Source: Nephromyces sp. MM_2019 (Eukaryota > Apicomplexa > Aconoidasida > Nephromycida). Taken from it: 64,000 nt of DNA. The position numbers were made by a program, and so were the translations under genes. How positions within the stretch are numbered: the stretch's first letter is position 1; each line of letters opens with the position of its first letter. Below, one piece after another: positions 25,594 through 37,570 of the stretch. The stretch lies in NCBI GenBank assembly GCA_015657535.1, contig JADHZB010001966.1, positions 26,001-90,000 of the forward strand, read 5' to 3'. The notes beneath the pieces were generated by a model. That model had not been told where the DNA came from. It ran no database searches and saw only the letters and a list, made by a program, of their open reading frames with translations.

Positions 25594-28500
25594 ATGAATA
25601 TCAATGAAAGAAACGCAGTAGACTTTCCTGGTCATTACTGCTCATCAGCCTTTTCTAAGCTTTCAAATGGTCAAGTTAACTTACCAGGTTATAATAGCAA
25701 TCTTACTTCTTTGTATATAAATCTAACGTGAGTCTTATATCTAGCAGTTCAAGAAACAGCAAACTCTGCTCCCATTAATCAAATGCAGCCTCCATCGTAT
25801 GTTACCAATAGCACTGAGAATTCAATCAAGTAAAATTTTACAAAACTTTATTGAATTAAAAAACAAAATTTACTGTATGCGTATCAATGATCTAATAGTA
25901 ATGCTCAAGGTATGAACAAGACTAGCTATGAGGTCAGTGAAGTGAGCTTCTCCTGTTAAATTTTGTTCTTCCCTATAAATAATTTTTTTCCCAAGACAAA
26001 CTTGCAACAAAATGGTACAAAATTTCATGAAATTTTTCACCAATACTGTTTGGAAAATTTTGAGTCAATGTAGGTAGTGTTACTAAAGTGAAATTCTTTT
26101 AGTCACGAATTTAAATTATTACTCAGGCTTCCAATTTCTGATGAAATATATCAAATTTTTAAGGATATCAACAATCATATAAACCACTACCCTAAAAAGT
26201 AACAAACTAGATATTGAAATTGCTTTAATTAAATTAGGTTTAATTTTATTAAAAATTTAGTATTCCAAAGATTACCATCGTTAAGAATGATCCAAAACCT
26301 ACCTTATTGGTGGATTTTGACTGTATAAGTAAAACTGGAATAAACTTCGATGATATAAAAAAGGATACTTCATTAAACATGGGAATACAAACAAAAATGG
26401 ATCAAAATAAAAGGGTTTGTAATCAAAATTTTCAGTAAGTTGTGAATCAATTTAAACATTGTTTTGTTTTTAGTTTGTAAATTATTTGAGGCCATTTATT
26501 CCTGAATTCGTTCATATGGTTTCAATGAATTATGAGGTGGTAAGTATTACGATTATTTTAAATAAAGATTGTGATTCATTTATCTGTTTGTTAGATATTT
26601 GTTGCAGACTATAAGAAATACGCACGCTTTGGTATGGATATAGGAATTAAGGTTTAAAAATATAGTGGTCTTTTTTGCCCTTTCCTTTAAATTTAGGTGA
26701 ACAAATATTCAATTCTCTTGCTAACTACACCAGTCAAAACATACAATTTTGCCACATTGATGTTGATCCATCCCCATCTGAAATGGAATCCGATAATGAT
26801 GTGAGATATTAGAATCAAATTTGCTTAAATAAAATTGATTGACCCCTATGCCATAGGTAATTAGAGTTGAACATTTGATTGAAAGAGATCCAAAACGAAC
26901 AATTTTGATGAGCTGTAACATAATAAAATTTTCACATGTTATGGAAAACCTTCTTTTCATAAAAGTGAGATTGTTTCACTGTTTTAAATTTGAAAACGAT
27001 TTTTATTTTATTGCAGCCTCATAATCAAGAAGTAGATGAAACTGATGCTTCTGAAATGTTGGATATACTACCAAAACTTGCAAAAATCAGTAAGAAAGAG
27101 AATATAATAGAAATTTTAGCTAAAGATTGCAAGTTTATAGGGCTCATAAAAAGTATTAACAATTCATCAAAATCCCAACCAAATGTAAAGTATGTAGAAT
27201 CAAATTATCAAGAGACAGAAAAAAATTCACAATATAATAGTTCAATGTTAAAAACCAGTGATACTTCTAATTCCGAAACATACGAAGAACCTGTAATCAA
27301 TCAAAATAGGTTTGACTTTGCTCAAAATGAGCATCCTCATTCCAATGAATTTACTAGCCAAGATAAAGATGGCTATAATGTAGACAATAGACCAATTAAA
27401 ATTGAAGCCGCTGATACTATGCCTCAAATAACATCATATTGCAATGAAATATGTGCAAATAACGAAAAAAATATTTTAGATCCCTCTGATGATCCAACTA
27501 ATCAACTTAGATCTGCTAATGATAAAAAAGATGTAAATTTATATAATGATAAATATGAAAAAGTAGGAACAAATGTTAACCCAACTTTAATATTACCTAA
27601 GACAGAGCATCCTGATAGTCAGGGGATTCCTAATTTTAATTATGAATTGAATTCTGAAACGTTGGGAAGGAATGTTAGCTACCCAAATAATATACTCTAT
27701 GATGATGAAACTGTTAGGATGAACCAAAGAAGAAATTCAACTTTTACATTTAAATCAGAATGTGGTTATCAGATGCCAAATTATATGCAGAATCCTTATG
27801 GATCTAATTTGAATGGCAACTTTTCACAAAAGTATATTAACCAAGCACCTAATCCAAATGAACGGATGAGATCTCAAATGGGTAACGAAGCAATGGCCTA
27901 TCCGAATGAATATTTTCATATGCGAAATGCACCTCATCCTCAGCAATTTAGAAAATATTATGTTAACAATTATGAAATTGAAAGTGGTCTAGCACCACAT
28001 AATTGGCGAGGAGTTGCAAAAGTACCAGTTGGGCAATGGGCATATAACGTTTCTCCAAGGATTTCTCAACTTATCCCTCAACCAGTGAATCAAACATTTC
28101 CTCAACCAGTGAATCAAACAGTTCCTCAACCAGTGAATCAAACTTTTCCTCAACCAGTGAATCAAACATTTCCTCTACCAGGAAATCAACCCACTGTTCA
28201 ATCAGGGTCTCAGTCTATCCCTCAATCATATCCTCAACCTGTTCTTTCACCAAGGATTCAGCCCGTTCCACAAGCAGGGTTGCAGACTGTGCCTCAAGCT
28301 GTATATAGATCCTATAGACCAACGATTTCATCTAATTTGGCTCCCAATACAGAACAGCCACACACAACATTAAGGTCTCGTACTAGATCTCTAGAGAGTA
28401 TAGCGGAAAGTCAGATGCAATTCCAGAATGTAAATAATACCAATCTTCAAAGGTCTCTAACTAATGTTAACTCAAGGATTGGAACTACGATCGATTCTAA

Positions 28501-28831
28501 TTATGCGAAAAGCAGAAATGAAAACGAGTTATCAAATAATAATTGTCACCCTGAAACTTCCTTTCAAAAAAATCAAATCTTAAAGTCACAAGGCTTCAAT
28601 TTTCATAATCATTCTAACAAATTTTCTGAGAGGCAAACTAGTGTAGGTGAAAACCAGGGATATAAACTTTTTAATGAAGCAGCAGTGAAATCTGATCCTT
28701 ATTATTACCACCGATCCAGCTCAAATAAGTTAAAATTGAATAGTATGCCATACACAAAACAAAGGCAAATGGTTAACGAATTTGAATCTAACTATCCCCC
28801 ACGGACACATTCAGACTCAGATTACCAATGA
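25594..28831 (+). CDS. Tim50/FCP1-homology (NIF) domain protein with long Q/N/P-rich tail
   Basis: Downstream exons keep phase: 25899-25932, 25996-26069, 26127-26198, 26261-26414, 26474-26539, 26595-26631, 26697-26800, 26857-26964, 27017-28831. An exon ending at 25829 precedes them. The join from the first exon (ATG 25594) into it is uncertain. Exons 26261-27100 give an NIF/FCP1-homology domain in Tim50 order: PTLLVDFDCI, VNYLRPFIPEFVHMVSMNYE, VIFVADYKKYARFG, HIDVDPSP, VEHLIERDPKRTILMSCN and MLDILPKLAKI. The phosphatase DxDxT signature is degraded (DFDCI), as in Tim50, so catalysis is unlikely. The last 500 or so residues are low-complexity, rich in N, Q, P and S, with tandem PQPVNQT repeats. 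A Tim50-like presequence-translocase role is possible. No mitochondrial presequence is evident, so a diverged nuclear FCP1/SCP relative is an alternative. Confidence 0.62.
28070..28190 (+). repeat. Coding 24-bp tandem repeat (PQPVNQT units)
   Basis: Four to five near-identical copies of a 24-base unit read as F/V/I-PQPVNQT in the tail of the Tim50-like protein, followed by degenerate P/Q/S-rich units to about 28300. Differences between copies are single bases, pointing to recent slippage expansion. Confidence 0.85.
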
Positions 28832-29126
28832 TATTTGTAAAAGATTCTGTATTGAAATAATTAGATAGTTATTTATCTATTAAGTAATATTTCAGGTATA
28901 AACTTGTAGCTATTTTCAAAAACAAACTAATTGTATTTGTAAAATGGAAAAATAATTCTCAATATAATCATTGAATCATAAAAGACCAGTTTTTGTGGAA
29001 AAGTTTGCTGGGAAGTTATTTTTTTGTAGCTACATTAAAAATCTAGAATTAATGTTTTAACTATTTGATTTATGAAAATAAAATTTCTAAACAAATTAGC
29101 TTAAGATTAGACAAGTCTATTTCGAA
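28832..29126. other. Short intergenic spacer
   Basis: About 300 bp of AT-rich sequence between two plus-strand genes; no feature recognised. Confidence 0.5.
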
Positions 29127-30352
29127 ATGCTAAGGACAGATTTGTTGCCATTGTTTGTTTTCTCAACATTGATTATGCTGAGTCACCTAATTGCTTTAAG
29201 AAGCCGAAATGATTTCAGTGATGGAGAATATAGATTTCGAGATTCAAAACCGAGTAATTTTTATGAATTCGAATCAAAATCCCTAAAATCTCACCATTTA
29301 AATGGTTAGTAATTTGCTTTCATCGATTAGTGGTAGTGTGTTTATGATCTAACTCTTTTAAATTTGTGATAGAAATTTTTAGCTTTTTGCCTGGATATAA
29401 ATGGAAAAATCTTGATCTAGTTGTTGCAGACAGTAGTTCTGTTACCTATATTCCAGTGAGTAAGAATGTTTTTGGTCAAGTGATAATAATCAAAAAAGGA
29501 AACTGTGAAGTTAGTAAATCATGCCTATTCCTAAACAATCACTTAAAACCTAATCTGTAAGATTCAAAATGTTGGAACTAATCCCAAAACGTAAGTATAA
29601 ATAGATTGGCTTAAAAATTCTTCATAGAAACTTTAGAGTAATACTCAATATAGGTTCAGAGGGACCAGTCATCCTTCATATGGCTAGGAATAGGAGTGAT
29701 ACTAGTCGTATACAAGTATAAAATGTCTTGTATAATTCAACACTCTATTTAGTGTTGTGTACTGTTAGATCAATGACATAGCAGGGACTCTTGTGGGTGA
29801 TGTAAAGAACCAAAATTATAATAATTAAAATGTAAAACTTAGAGCATAAAGAACTATCAAAGCTATAATATAAATAGGAGGAATAATATAGTGGGTGATC
29901 TTGGTGATACTCTAAATGGGTAAAAATTATTTGATCTAGTTATCCTAGAAAAAAAATCCTATTAGAATTTTATTAATTGCACAAGTTTCTAAATTTGACA
30001 TTCATAAGGCTGGTTGGTTTTTAAAATTTTGTAAATTGCTTTATAGTGATTCCCTTTTAAGACCAAATAGTTCCGCAAGCAATGGGAAAAATACTGGCTC
30101 CCCGAAGCTTTAACAAATCAGGATTATTTATTAAAGTAAAGATTTTTATAAAAATTTTTCTTATCTTCAGATTTGATATCTTCATAGATATATAAAAAGC
30201 TCGAGGTATATAATGTAGGAGACTCGCCTAGAACTTTTTTGGCGAATTTCGCAAAGGATGGCCCAACACGTATAAAAATCACCCCTCATATTTTAGAAAC
30301 TAGCCAAATAATTATTTATAATTGCGGTACACTTTTAGGGCCTGTACAATAG
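29127..30352 (+). CDS. Putative secreted/ER-luminal protein, function unknown (multi-exon)
   Basis: The first exon (29127 to about 29306) starts with a typical signal peptide: MLRTDLL followed by the hydrophobic stretch PLFVFSTLIMLSHLIAL. It splices in phase to an exon from about 29370 (EIFSFLPGYKWKNLDLVV, then FGQVIIIKKGNCE). The last two exons are also in phase with each other, near 30060-30137 and 30190-30352. They encode APRSFNKSGLFIK, VYNVGDSPRTFLANF, DGPTRIKITPHIL and QIIIYNCG, then stop. This last part looks like a beta-sandwich. Intermediate exons near 29540-29900 are plausible but could not be joined in a consistent phase, so this might be two genes. I do not recognise the family. 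Confidence 0.45.
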
Positions 30353-31537
30353 TATACCAAATATAAAATTCGAATTGATTGAGATATTTAAATAGTTATT
30401 ATAAATAAGGCTCAAAGATTCTTAAAGATTTTCATGAAATACAAGTCATTAAGCACAAGATTTAATATTTGTTAAACTCTGTCCTTGTTCGTAAAAGATA
30501 AAGGAAATTTAAATCTATATGTAGGCAGATTCTTTGCATATATTACTCATCATAATATGAGAGCTCAGAATTTGTTGTAATTAAGCCCGAGGAGAAAGAT
30601 ATAATTTAATATTCTCAAACTATGAATCACATCAAAAAACTTTATATCAAATATAGTTTTAGATTTAATGATTTCATTAGTTTTGGAACGTGATCTATAA
30701 AAGTTTAATGTCATAACTAAAATGGCTAGGGTATCAATCAAATTGCCATTAATCTGATTGTCCAAAATTGTTTTTTTAAGAGATGTATGAAAAGTTGGTA
30801 AAGATATAACTCTAAAATATTTGCAAAATTGATTTTTTTGAGCTTAAGCGCTTGTAAAAACGGAGTGTTTTTAAAGCCAGTTTTGTATTTATAACTATCA
30901 AGCCGAAAATAATTAACTTTAAGTTCGAGAGACCAATTAACCCAGCATTACTGCCTTTTTATTTAACAACTCTTTCAAAAGTGGATTCTATATTCATCGA
31001 ATTAATTACAAATACTTTTCAAAACCCATTTTATCAATAGAAAAGTGCAGGTATTAAAAGTATAAGCTCATGGGCAGTTTTCTTACTTAAGAAAACACTT
31101 ATAACCTTTTGTTTTTACTTTGATAGGCATGAATCCAAAAACAGGCATACATAACAAATGCATATGAAATCATCTAGCAACAGATTTAAAGATTAACCCA
31201 TAGATCCTACCNCCCCCCACTTACCTTCTGTTAGACATTTAAACATGTATATAAATTTAGCCTATGTATTCTAAAGTTTCTTCTTTTTGCATAATTTCTT
31301 TCGTCACATATTCTTTTACTGTATGCAATTAGAGTTATATACTTGGTCAAAGAGATTTTATCCTGAATTAGATGGCTTTAAGTGTAGACACATAAACTTA
31401 GCTTGCTGGATAATCTTTATAATTATTTGTTTCTTCTTCTAACTTGATCAAAGTTAGTACACTGAGTTTTAAATCTTTACAACCAATTCTGTTTCTTTAA
31501 CCAGTTAATAACAGAAAACACTTTCTTATTCTTGAAA
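30353..31537. other. Intergenic, RPS9 promoter region
   Basis: About 1.2 kb without a convincing gene. The minus-strand ORF at 30565-30765 is short and without recognisable features. There is one ambiguous base (n) at 31212 beside a C-run. Pyrimidine-rich sequence just upstream of 31538 fits a ribosomal-protein gene promoter/5' UTR. Confidence 0.5.
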
Positions 31538-32841
31538 ATGGTAAAATCATACAGATCACGCACAAAAACTGCCCGTAACCCCAAACGTCCTTTTGAGAAG
31601 GTAAACCAAAACTTTTCAATTCGAATAAGAATAAACTAACATTCTTTACCGTGAGAATCTCTCTCATATCTTCCATTATATAATACTGGCTTTAAGAACT
31701 TGTAACAATACTCTTTTTACACTATCTTCCCCTAAGAGGATACACTTATTAATCTTCCTTATATGTAAATAATTAGTATTCTGTAAGAATAAAATTCAAA
31801 CCATTCTCAGTAAGTTCTTGATAAGCAGTAAAATATCTCCAATGGTAGCTGTTTTGTTTTTAAGAATTGTAGAATAGATTTTTTTTAAGATTAAATCCAC
31901 TTTCTTAACTAGGGAAGATACATATAAATATCAATTGACACATAGAATCCCAGATATGTAAGCACAACATTTTCAACCTATTCGAATCTTAACTTATGTC
32001 AGGAACGTCTTGACCAAGAGCTTAAAGTCATTGGCGAGTATGGCTTGAAAAATAAGAGGGAAGTATGGAGGTATGCAATTCATATTATAGTAGCTACTTA
32101 ATATCCCAATATTTAGGCATTATTAAAGAAATACATTTCTAAGAGTTAAAATTAATCTCATTAATGATTTTTATTACAGAGTTCAATATGCATTAGCAAA
32201 AATCCGAACAGCTGCCCGAGAATTATTAACATTGGATGAGAAAGATCCAAGAAGAACTTTCCAAGGTATAAATTTGCTCGCAAATCTAGCTATAAACACA
32301 GCATAGAGCTAACAAATTTGAAACTTATAAAATTTTTAAAAACAACAACACAACTAATTGTTAATTCTAAGTATATTCAAATTAATCACTGAATAAGCTC
32401 GATGCAATTTCGAGGTTTATTTTTATTTTTGAACATAACTTAACATTTTTATTAATTCCTCGATTTTTCACAGGCACTGCTCTTCTAAGACGTATGGCTC
32501 GTCTCGGCCTTCTCTCAGAAAGTGAACAGAAATTGGATTATGTCCTTGGTCTAACAGCTTATAAATTTATGGATCGACGCTTACAAACTAAAGTGTTCCG
32601 TCTGGGTCTAGCAAAATCTATTCATCACGCACGTGTACTCATTCGCCAACGTCATATCCGTGTCAACTCACATATTGTCGATATTCCATCCTTTATGGTT
32701 CGTTTGGATAGTGAAAAACATGTTTTATTCGCAACTACATCAGCCTTTGGTGGTGGCAAACCAGGACGTACCAGAAGAAAAACTATTAAACGACTGGCAA
32801 AGGGTGGTAACGCTGATGATGACAATGATGCAGATGAATAA
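31538..32841 (+). CDS. RPS9: 40S ribosomal protein S9 (uS4), 4 exons
   Basis: Small-subunit ribosomal protein uS4, which binds 18S rRNA at the decoding side. Exons 31538-31600, 32003-32070, 32180-32265 and 32474-32841 join in perfect phase to 194 residues, the family's usual length. It starts [20 protein letters not shown]. Hallmarks are [55 protein letters not shown], the S4 RNA-binding block [19 protein letters not shown], and [12 protein letters not shown] near the end. It finishes with an acidic DDDNDADE tail. The short exon 1 covering the N-terminus and donors of the GTAAAC/GTATGC type are typical of this window. The sequence most resembles alveolate S9 proteins (my recollection, not a search). 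Confidence 0.97.
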
Positions 32842-33124
32842 CTGCTTTACAATCTGTTTTTAGAATCGTTTACTAATTATTATTTTCAACTTACTGAAAT
32901 ATTTGATAACAAACTATATTTTCTCAACAACTTAAATATGATTAAAATATTTTAATAAGCCATTAATAAGCAAATAAGATATTAGTTAAAAAGTTGGTAT
33001 TTTAGGGGGGGGGGATGAGTTTTAAATGTAAGTTTAAAAAAATAACATTTCATGATAAGAATTATTTCAAATAAATATTATTTGTTTTAAGAAAAAAATA
33101 AATTGAGTTATGGTTATTTGGAGA
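32842..33124. other. Convergent spacer with a poly-G run
   Basis: The 3' flanks of RPS9 (plus) and V-ATPase F (minus). Contains a G homopolymer of about 10 at 33005-33014; nothing else recognised. Confidence 0.5.
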
Positions 33125-34141
33125 TCAGTGTTCAGGTATAACTCCTCCAAAGAACATTTTTACTCGTTGCATCACCGAGTCCTATCAAATATGTATAACG
33201 CAGAATAATATATAAATATGGATAGTAAAAGTTTATTTACAAAATGTAAATTTTTATGAAAGTAGTGTACAAATAAATCTGTTGATAATATAATTCTTGT
33301 GAAAATTAACAGAAAATGAAATTAATAGGCAAATTTGTTAATACAAATTAGGGAAAGGTATATATAGTGGATTAGATATAATTTCACCTTATTGGGGTCA
33401 TAGGGCTTATCCTTGCTTGGAAGTTCGAGAATGGTAGGTATAATACTTGTGTGTAGATCAACAATAGTTCTAATTTCATCCGCAATCTGATAAATGTAGA
33501 TTTTATTTCAGATGTATTATCCTATATGTATTCTACTATTAGTCGAAGAGTAGAAGTCTAGGTTTCTTTTAATTTAAAATGTACTTTCTGAAAAATCGTA
33601 GCTTTATATATATTTAGTGTGTCTATGTATGCAAGCTTTACATATTGATTTATAAGGATGATGCCTGTATCACGTCTTTCCACAAAATCTTTGAAAGCAT
33701 TCTCGATTTCACTTGTTTTTGTTTCTAAATAAGGGGGATGTATTATCGTAAATTTATTATATTAGTATGTCATTAGTTGTCAAAAACACTAAGATTATAA
33801 TTTCCAGTACTTTGATCAACAACTAGAAAATTTGTGTTGCCTAAAGCGTCTCTCATCCCAGTTCCTGTGAGGAGGAAGCCGGTAACTGTATCCTATAATC
33901 AGAAAATAAAAGTGTGTAGTTTAATGAAGTTTAAATTAGTCAAGGCAAAAGGATGAGTCATAAAGCATATATCTCACAGTAATTCAAATACCAACTTATT
34001 ATAGCAGTAAATTCGCTTCAATATTGGAAAAAGTTTTTATCACGAGCATATCAATGTCTAGGACATTGAACTGCTAACCTCATCTCCAATGACACAGACT
34101 TTTAAGTCTGTTCCCCCCTGTATGTTATCCTTTTTAACCAT
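33125..34141 (-). CDS. ATP6V1F: V-type H+-ATPase subunit F (5 exons)
   Basis: Subunit F sits in the central stalk of the V1 sector of the vacuolar proton pump. Exons on the minus strand, high to low: 34141-34079 (MVKKDNIQGG, then KVCVIGDE), one near 33890-33810 (DTVTGFLLTGTG, then NFLVV), one near 33727-33650 (EIENAFKDF, then GIILINQY), one near 33487-33388 (IADEIRTIV, then IPTILELPSKDKPYDP), and a last exon near 33180-33125 (DSVMQRVKMFFGG, stop). Together they give about 125 residues with every conserved family block: GDEDTVTGFLL, the T.EIE..F..F..R.D..I..I.Q.IA..IR segment, and P.ILE.PSK..PYDP..DS. The start is the only ATG in the first exon. It converges on RPS9. Confidence 0.95.
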
Positions 34142-36416
34142 TATAAAATAAAGCTTTAAAAGGAAGGTAATGGTTTTAAGATTTAGATTTAAGATGTATC
34201 AAATTCGAAGCAAAAAGCAGTAAAGCAATGCTTTATTACAAATGCCGACGAATCTAATATTGCTTTTCAGTGGAAGTTGATAGTAAAGAGTGGCGCCAAT
34301 TTGAAATTTTCAAGGATTGCTTGGTCCTATAAGATTGATATTGGTAGCTCAGTGTAGATTGGAAATCTTCCGATAAAAGAGTGTATGAAATAATTTTTAA
34401 ATTGTTATATAACGCATTTATTGTCAGAATGACATAGTAATTCAGTGCAAATGCAGTGAAAAGTAAATTTGTGTGTACCAATTTTTTTAGGTAATCCTCG
34501 AGTTCTTATTGGTTTCGAGAGAAAGGCTAAAACATTAGAAGATGCGATGCTATAGATTTAAAAGTTTTGATAAAAATTTGCAAGAAGCATGTGGGTTGAT
34601 TTTCAATCAATTCTTTTGGCCTGGCTTGAAAACAATTCCGACTATGTTATAACATTAAAAAATTCTCTATGTGATATTGATCTATGAAACAATCAACACA
34701 AGTTGAAGCAAATAACCTCGCTTATAAGTTATTAACAATACTTTTTTAGATTCCTTTTTCAAAATTATCTTAAAATAAGCTCAACAAAAATATCATTGTG
34801 TAGAATTTGTGTAAATCAGACAAGTTTATTGAGACGAACTAATTTTTCCTCTATTAAACTCTACTGAAGTTTTTCAAAGAGCTTCTTGCTCAATTAAAAA
34901 TTACTATTTATACGCTAAATATACAACGAACAATTACAAGTACACCTCCGATTACACCAACCCTTTCACACACTTTCATATAGTTGGGTGTTGTACGTTT
35001 ATTAATTAAATACTTTGTATAACTAGGCATATTTAAAGCTTTATGGTTAACTAATAATTCTAAATGTTAGCTGTAAAAAAACTTTACAATGCCAAAAATT
35101 TTTGCGACACAAAACCAGACTTGAACACACTCACTCAACAAATAAGCAAAGCCTACAAACCAAGTTAAAATTTACTACCTAACACACACTAGATGCACTA
35201 AGCAATTTTTCTTCCATAAATACACAATCATAGCCACCCAACCAATATAAGATACAATGGTTAGGCCAAACTGTTAACTCCTCAAAAAATTATTGCTACG
35301 CTCGGCTACAAAACTAAAACAAATACGTGACTAACAAACATGCTGACCAATTAGTAAACAAAATTTAAACGTAGCAAATGTATACCTCCACACAACTTGT
35401 AAAAACCTTGAAAGTTGTTTCGAATAAAATATATCTGATATAGATAAGCCAAAATATGCCTCAAAACAGATTGCAGAAACTTTTACTTAATTATCAAAGT
35501 TATAAATTAAAACAACAATGCTTAATTAACCTAACAAAATAAATACAATAATTGACCTGATTGAACCCTCAATCCTAAATAACACCTCAATCTTGCACAA
35601 TGGCTATTATCAGTTCAAATTCTTTTGGATATTTTTATTTCTGACTTTGGTACCAAATGAGTAATTTTAAACTGTAGCGATTCTATAATTACTGTTTTAC
35701 CATAGACACTTTGTTAGACTTCTACACAAACTCAAACGCTTTTAAATTTAAAAGAAAATGTAAATTTAATTATCCTATTTAAGCTTGCTCACAACTCATA
35801 ATACTTTAATTAACTTGTAAGCTAAATCCATGATTAATTGGGAAAAATTTGTCTTTAGTAATTTACATTATGAATATGTTAAAATCTAGTTTAGATTTGA
35901 GAACTAGTTCTAAAAAGTGAAGATACATTTTGATCTTAATGGCTTATAATTAAAAAATTGAAACATTGGCAGAGAAATGTCTCCTATATTTTAAAAACAT
36001 AGCTTTAATAAGTCTTAATAAGAGCAAAAAAAATGTTTCCCTGAGCTTTATTAGGGTGTTGTCACTTTTCTTTTATGGAAATAACCCAGTTGCCTTATTT
36101 AGATATAAATGATTTTTATACAAGTTGTAATAAGTGATAAATAAAATTCTAATCAAATAGATTAATACATGAATACGGAGCCTATTGACAAAAAGTCAGA
36201 AATTTTAGATTATATGATAATTAAAGGTTATATTTCCAAATAGATTTTAATCTTTAAACAACGGATGCAAAGTGCTCAAAATTGCCCATTATTGTATACA
36301 AATGTCCTACTACTTTAGGGATTAATTTTTAGCAGTATTCAGAGAATGTGGGCGGTTGCTCTATTGAGTTAAACAATGGTATATAAGTTTTCAACTCGAA
36401 GATGATGATATTATTC
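34142..36416. other. Long non-coding stretch left of the bacterial-like insert
   Basis: About 2.3 kb, very AT-rich, without a credible ORF; the frame at 34254-34481 lacks homology or splice support. Part of it must be the V-ATPase F promoter. No RNA gene or repeat recognised. Confidence 0.5.
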
Positions 36417-37085
36417 TTATAATTGGATATTATTTACTCCTTTAGCTCCTCTTTTTATTTTTGTATAAGCGTATGAATATGTGAACTTACCTAATCCTCT
36501 TTCTCCTATAGTTAAGATAAATTCCTCATTTTGAGCAAATTCTAGTATTTGTTCTTGATTTATACCATCAACTTTAACATTTTTAATAAATGATTTAATG
36601 TATTAGGGTCTCCTTTCTTAATAGCATCAATAATTTTTAGTCTACTCTCTAATGAGATAGAAAGGTAAGCGCTTTTCAAATCAAAAACAACTTCAAAACC
36701 ATTGATAATATCTAGAGACACTACTTTATCTTCTTTTGTTAACCGAATAGCATTAATTACAAAAGTTTTACTTGATTTGAAAAGTCTTAAATCCTGCACC
36801 TGAAATCTGATGATCTTCCCCAGTCTTGTAGAAACTATAACATGATTTTCTTCTGGTGCTGTTTTAACATCAACTAACTCTTTTTTTTTCAACTCCAATT
36901 GCTATTTTTCCAATAAAAGGAATATTAACGAAATCTAAAATGCTATTACGCTTTGCTTGTCTATTAGATGTTAAAAACACCAAAGATAAATGCTTAAGAG
37001 AGCTAACATTTCTAGATAAAGACATTATAGTAGCAATTTTCTCATTCTCTTGAGAGAACTGTATCATGTTTGCAATATGTTTTCC
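36417..37085 (-). pseudogene. gyrA: gyrA fragment (DNA gyrase A C-terminal domain), bacterial-like, frameshifted
   Basis: Minus-strand frames encode successive blades of the GyrA C-terminal beta-pinwheel: NEKIATIMSL, HLSLVFLTSN, KRNSILDFVNIPFIGKIAIG, NHVIVSTRLGKIIRFQVQDL, RLTKEDKVVSLDIINGFEVV, then FILTIGERGLGK and IKRGAKGVNNI. This matches the family's TS.G..kRn.L.DF, vi..T..GkiiRF..., and iLTit..G.GKRt...eY....RG pattern. The copy is broken: the frame changes at an A9 homopolymer (plus positions 36881-36889) and again near 36590-36600. The breakage-reunion domain and the rest of the gene are absent. It abuts the hscA fragment on the same strand. Blocks remain readable, so the insertion is not ancient. 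Origin from a Rickettsiales-type bacterium is my inference from the hscA partner. Confidence 0.82.
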
Positions 37086-37086
37086 C

Positions 37087-37570
37087 TTATGTTTTATCAG
37101 ACAATAAAAATTTTTTTACCTCTCTAATTTTTAATATAGCATCTAACTTAGCTCTGTGGAGCAATGTTTGATTGTAATCTAACTTAGCCTTCTGATAAGA
37201 ATTATCCAACACATCATTTATCATTTTTTTACTCAAATCTTTTAAAATATTAATTCCACGAGATATAAAATTTGCAACATTATTCTTATCCTTAGCACTA
37301 AAATATAACATACCATTAACATCCACATGAAAAGTAATTTCTATCTTCACTTGGCCTGCAAATTTGGGTTCTAAATTGGATAACCCACAAAAAACTAAAA
37401 AGATACAATCTTTAGCAAATTCTCTCTCCTTGTAAAATTTTAATTTTTATCGCAATCTGATTATCTATAAATGTAGTAAATTCTTTTGTCACAAAATAAG
37501 GCAGAGGAGTGTTTCTCAAAATAATTTTCTTTAATTTTTGATGATGCTTTGTTTGTAGGATATTTTCCAT
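37087..37570 (-). pseudogene. hscA: hscA fragment (HscA-type Hsp70, substrate-binding domain), bacterial-like, frameshifted
   Basis: Minus-strand sequence encodes the start of an Hsp70 substrate-binding domain: KKIILRNTPLP, KEFTTFIDNQIAIKIKILQG, then in another frame AGQVKIEITFHVDVNGML, FSAKDKNNV and a helical stretch ending VKKFLLSDK. EFTTF.DnQ.a...h..QGEREl..DC and the AG...I.ItF.VD.nGlL.VsA block are the HscA (iron-sulfur chaperone) version, not eukaryotic mitochondrial Hsp70. The frame is interrupted near 37421-37428, where a GA repeat appears two bases short. The nucleotide-binding domain and the C-terminal end are missing. It is joined directly to the gyrA fragment. This is a decaying bacterial gene piece embedded in eukaryotic DNA. 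Confidence 0.82.

Noticed and set aside
32633..32863. 76-codon plus-strand ORF
   Set aside because: Alternative frame inside the RPS9 last exon.
37087..37350. Functional Hsp70 gene
   Set aside because: Only part of the substrate-binding domain is present, the frame is broken, and it runs straight into a gyrA fragment.
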